The position numbers were made by a program, and so were the translations under genes. The notes beneath the pieces were generated by a model. That model was not told the DNA's origin, did no database searches, and was given only the letters and a program-made list of their open reading frames with translations. 13,530 nucleotides of DNA from JAXDLH01 sp034666705 (lineage in GTDB: Bacteria; Chloroflexota; UBA6077; SHYK01): the NCBI GenBank assembly GCA_034666705.1, contig JAXDLH010000186.1:1-13530 (forward strand). Direction: 5' to 3'. Within the stretch, counting starts at the first letter, position 1. Each line of letters opens with the position of its first letter. This document shows, one piece after another, positions 13,101 to 13,530 of this stretch.

Positions 13101-13460
13101 TCGTCCACGATGGTCGCCGGCATGTTCCCGCTGGCCCTCAAGCTCGAGGCCGGCGCCGAGTCCCGCGCGCCCATGGCAATCGTCGTGATCGGAGCGATCT
13201 GCACCTCAACCCTGCTCGCTATCCTGGTGATCCCCGCGATGTACACATTGTTCGACGACCTCCAGGGCCTGTTCTCGCGGGCATTCGCAGGCCGCAGCCG
13301 GCGGGTTACCGAGGCCGCGGAAGAGGCTATGCCAGCGCCTCGTCCGTCGCCAGCCCCAATCCCGACGCGCGGCGGCCTGCCCGCGCCGGCGCCGCTCCAG
13401 ATGCGTTCTGATGGGGTGCCGCCCGGATCATCTGGGCCCGGAGTTCCCCAGCTCGGCTGA
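10179..13460 (+). CDS. RND-family efflux permease (HAE1/AcrB type)
   Basis: This 1093-residue inner-membrane proton/drug antiporter, probably trimeric, has the classic duplicated layout. TM1 is at about 9-29, a periplasmic porter domain at 32-330, and TM2-6 at about 336-482. TM7 is at about 528-548, a second porter domain at 550-868, and TM8-12 at about 871-1020. The proton-relay residues are intact: the Asp pair D398-D399 in IIGILVDDSIVVLENI (TM4) and K937 in LVAKNGILLVDY (TM10). Three Gly-rich insertions (about 605-612, 661-667 and 783-789) lie in the second porter domain; one is coded by a GGC run near 12158-12179. The tail after about 1040 is Pro/Ala-rich and disordered. ATG 10179 is preceded by AAGGGG (10165-10170) at 8 bases and lies 14 bases after the adaptor stop, so the two form an operon. 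The substrate is not predictable from sequence. Confidence 0.95.
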   Translation: MGLTRLAVFRPLTVLMGILGVVLMGAVAHSYLKIDRFPPLSFPQVSVRVAYPQASAQDVEQLVTKPIENSVAGVSGIDTITSTSSQGVSSVRIQFVEGADADAAALDVQRRVASIRGRLPATVNEPSVAKADPSSFPIMNIGLTGAPLDQLYDVATNTMVPALQSVLGVAVVNVSGGLQREIQVRVDYGKLAAYNLNVTQVANAISAANISTSVGSVEQGQQLLSLRSLGLFNSVDDLSNMVVTQTTGGSVLLHDVATITEGYKQQSTLQRLNGQPAVGLSIVKNSDANELQVAGDVRKALDQLKTALPDGASIAVRNDSSVFTQKSLDSVQHDLLLAVLMVGLVTLIFMHEWRHTLIIILAVPTSMISTFLIMFIMGFSLNVMTLMALALIIGILVDDSIVVLENIHRHLQMGESPRDAALNGRSEIGLAALAITMADVVVYAPIAFMSGFVGQLFRQYGLTVVAATLFSMLISFTLTPMLASRWLKHEEEHGGGPFTRFGRAWDHKFDAFAHLASGIVPVAVRGRWLVALGAIVAIGGIAAAVQFNLIGTEYAPQEDDNQFSVNISTPSGTSLATIDAASKQMEAALQQMPEVQGIFASISNGSGGFGGGNPSSGIAVQVIPKDQRTKTVFDLMNQARTIGRQIPGANVRASASSPLPGGGGGGGISVDISGPDLDTLNQVVAQVQLAATEVPGLVDLQNNSLQSTPELHIQLDTVRMAQLGITAQQVTTALSTTIGGRLVSALQLPGKVQEDITVVASDADRVDFSRLQNIPVGGGTVAAGGGGGGANATVVTLGQIATLIQGTGPVRIEHTNRNRTLSLNGTISGRPLGDVARDLKTAVATVNLPAGYTVKMGGSVNQLNNALAALGQALVLSLILEYMLLVALYESWFYPLALMFAVPLGLVGSFAGLLITGNTINMFSLIGMIMAFGLVAKNGILLVDYTNTLRKRGMERTSALREAARTRLRPILMTSSTMVAGMFPLALKLEAGAESRAPMAIVVIGAICTSTLLAILVIPAMYTLFDDLQGLFSRAFAGRSRRVTEAAEEAMPAPRPSPAPIPTRGGLPAPAPLQMRSDGVPPGSSGPGVPQLG

Positions 13461-13462
13461 TT

Positions 13463-13530
13463 TTCATAGCTATGGCGATAGAGGGGGCGCGCTCCGCGGA
13501 GCGCGCCCCCTCTATCGCCATAGCTATGAA
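13463..13530. repeat. Perfect 68-base zero-loop palindrome at the window edge
   Basis: The left arm 13463-13496 is the exact reverse complement of the right arm 13497-13530, with the centre at CTCCG|CGGAG and no mismatches. It begins 2 bases after the permease stop and ends at the last base of the window. The inner GC-rich part (about 13480-13513) could be a natural terminator like the one at 7210-7235. The long perfect flanks, nested CATAGCTATG in each arm and the position at the very end also fit a contig-end artefact where assembly folded back on itself. Confidence 0.9.

Noticed and set aside
13463..13530. Mobile-element end or attachment site
   Set aside because: No transposase, integrase or target duplication is visible, and the symmetry is zero-loop and ends with the sequence itself.

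Overview
This is a GC-rich bacterial window (about 60-65% G+C by eye) with tightly packed genes, ATGA start/stop overlaps and short intergenic gaps. The gene mix suggests a high-GC bacterium of the Chloroflexota/Dormibacterota/Actinomycetota type: a SigR/RsrA-like redox sigma/anti-sigma pair, a MoxR-like AAA+ ATPase next to a VWA protein, a stand-alone Lon N-terminal-domain protein, and an HAE1/AcrB-type RND pump with an oversized adaptor. There is no rRNA or other marker gene, so the phylum is only a guess.

Layout. (1) Bases 2-82 are the tail of an upstream gene that overlaps a HAD-family hydrolase (79-879). (2) The hydrolase is convergent with a minus-strand Lon substrate-binding-domain protein (1621-923). 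(3) A 228-base divergent spacer (1622-1849) contains an exact match to the actinobacterial SigR/SigH promoter consensus, GGAAT-N18-GTT. It points at a SigR-like ECF sigma factor (1850-2497), which overlaps by 4 bases a zinc-binding RsrA-like anti-sigma factor (2494-2715). (4) A small zinc-ribbon protein (2859-3293) appears to start at a non-canonical ATC codon. (5) A two-gene unit encodes a MoxR/BchI-like AAA+ ATPase (3534-4928) and a VWA-domain protein (4938-7187), and ends in a strong GC hairpin (7210-7235). (6) A two-gene efflux unit encodes a 911-residue periplasmic adaptor (7429-10164) and a 1093-residue RND permease (10179-13460). (7) The last 68 bases (13463-13530) are a perfect zero-loop palindrome reaching the window edge.

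How the genes may work together. The sigma/anti-sigma pair looks like a self-amplifying thiol-redox switch. The MoxR and VWA products probably form an ATP-driven remodelling or metal-insertion machine on an unknown client. The adaptor and permease form an inner-membrane proton-driven exporter; no outer-membrane factor and no dedicated regulator are present in the window.

No gene-free stretch exceeds 300 bases. The longest are 7188-7428 (terminator, then an imperfect inverted repeat), 3294-3533 (a TATAAT box and the SD of the ATPase gene) and 1622-1849 (the SigR-type promoter). I found no tRNA, rRNA, CRISPR array, insertion sequence or phage gene. Most of the window is known families. The parts that stand out are the quantised turn-motif repeat array in the adaptor, the ATC start, and the SigR-type promoter with possible alternative sigma starts.
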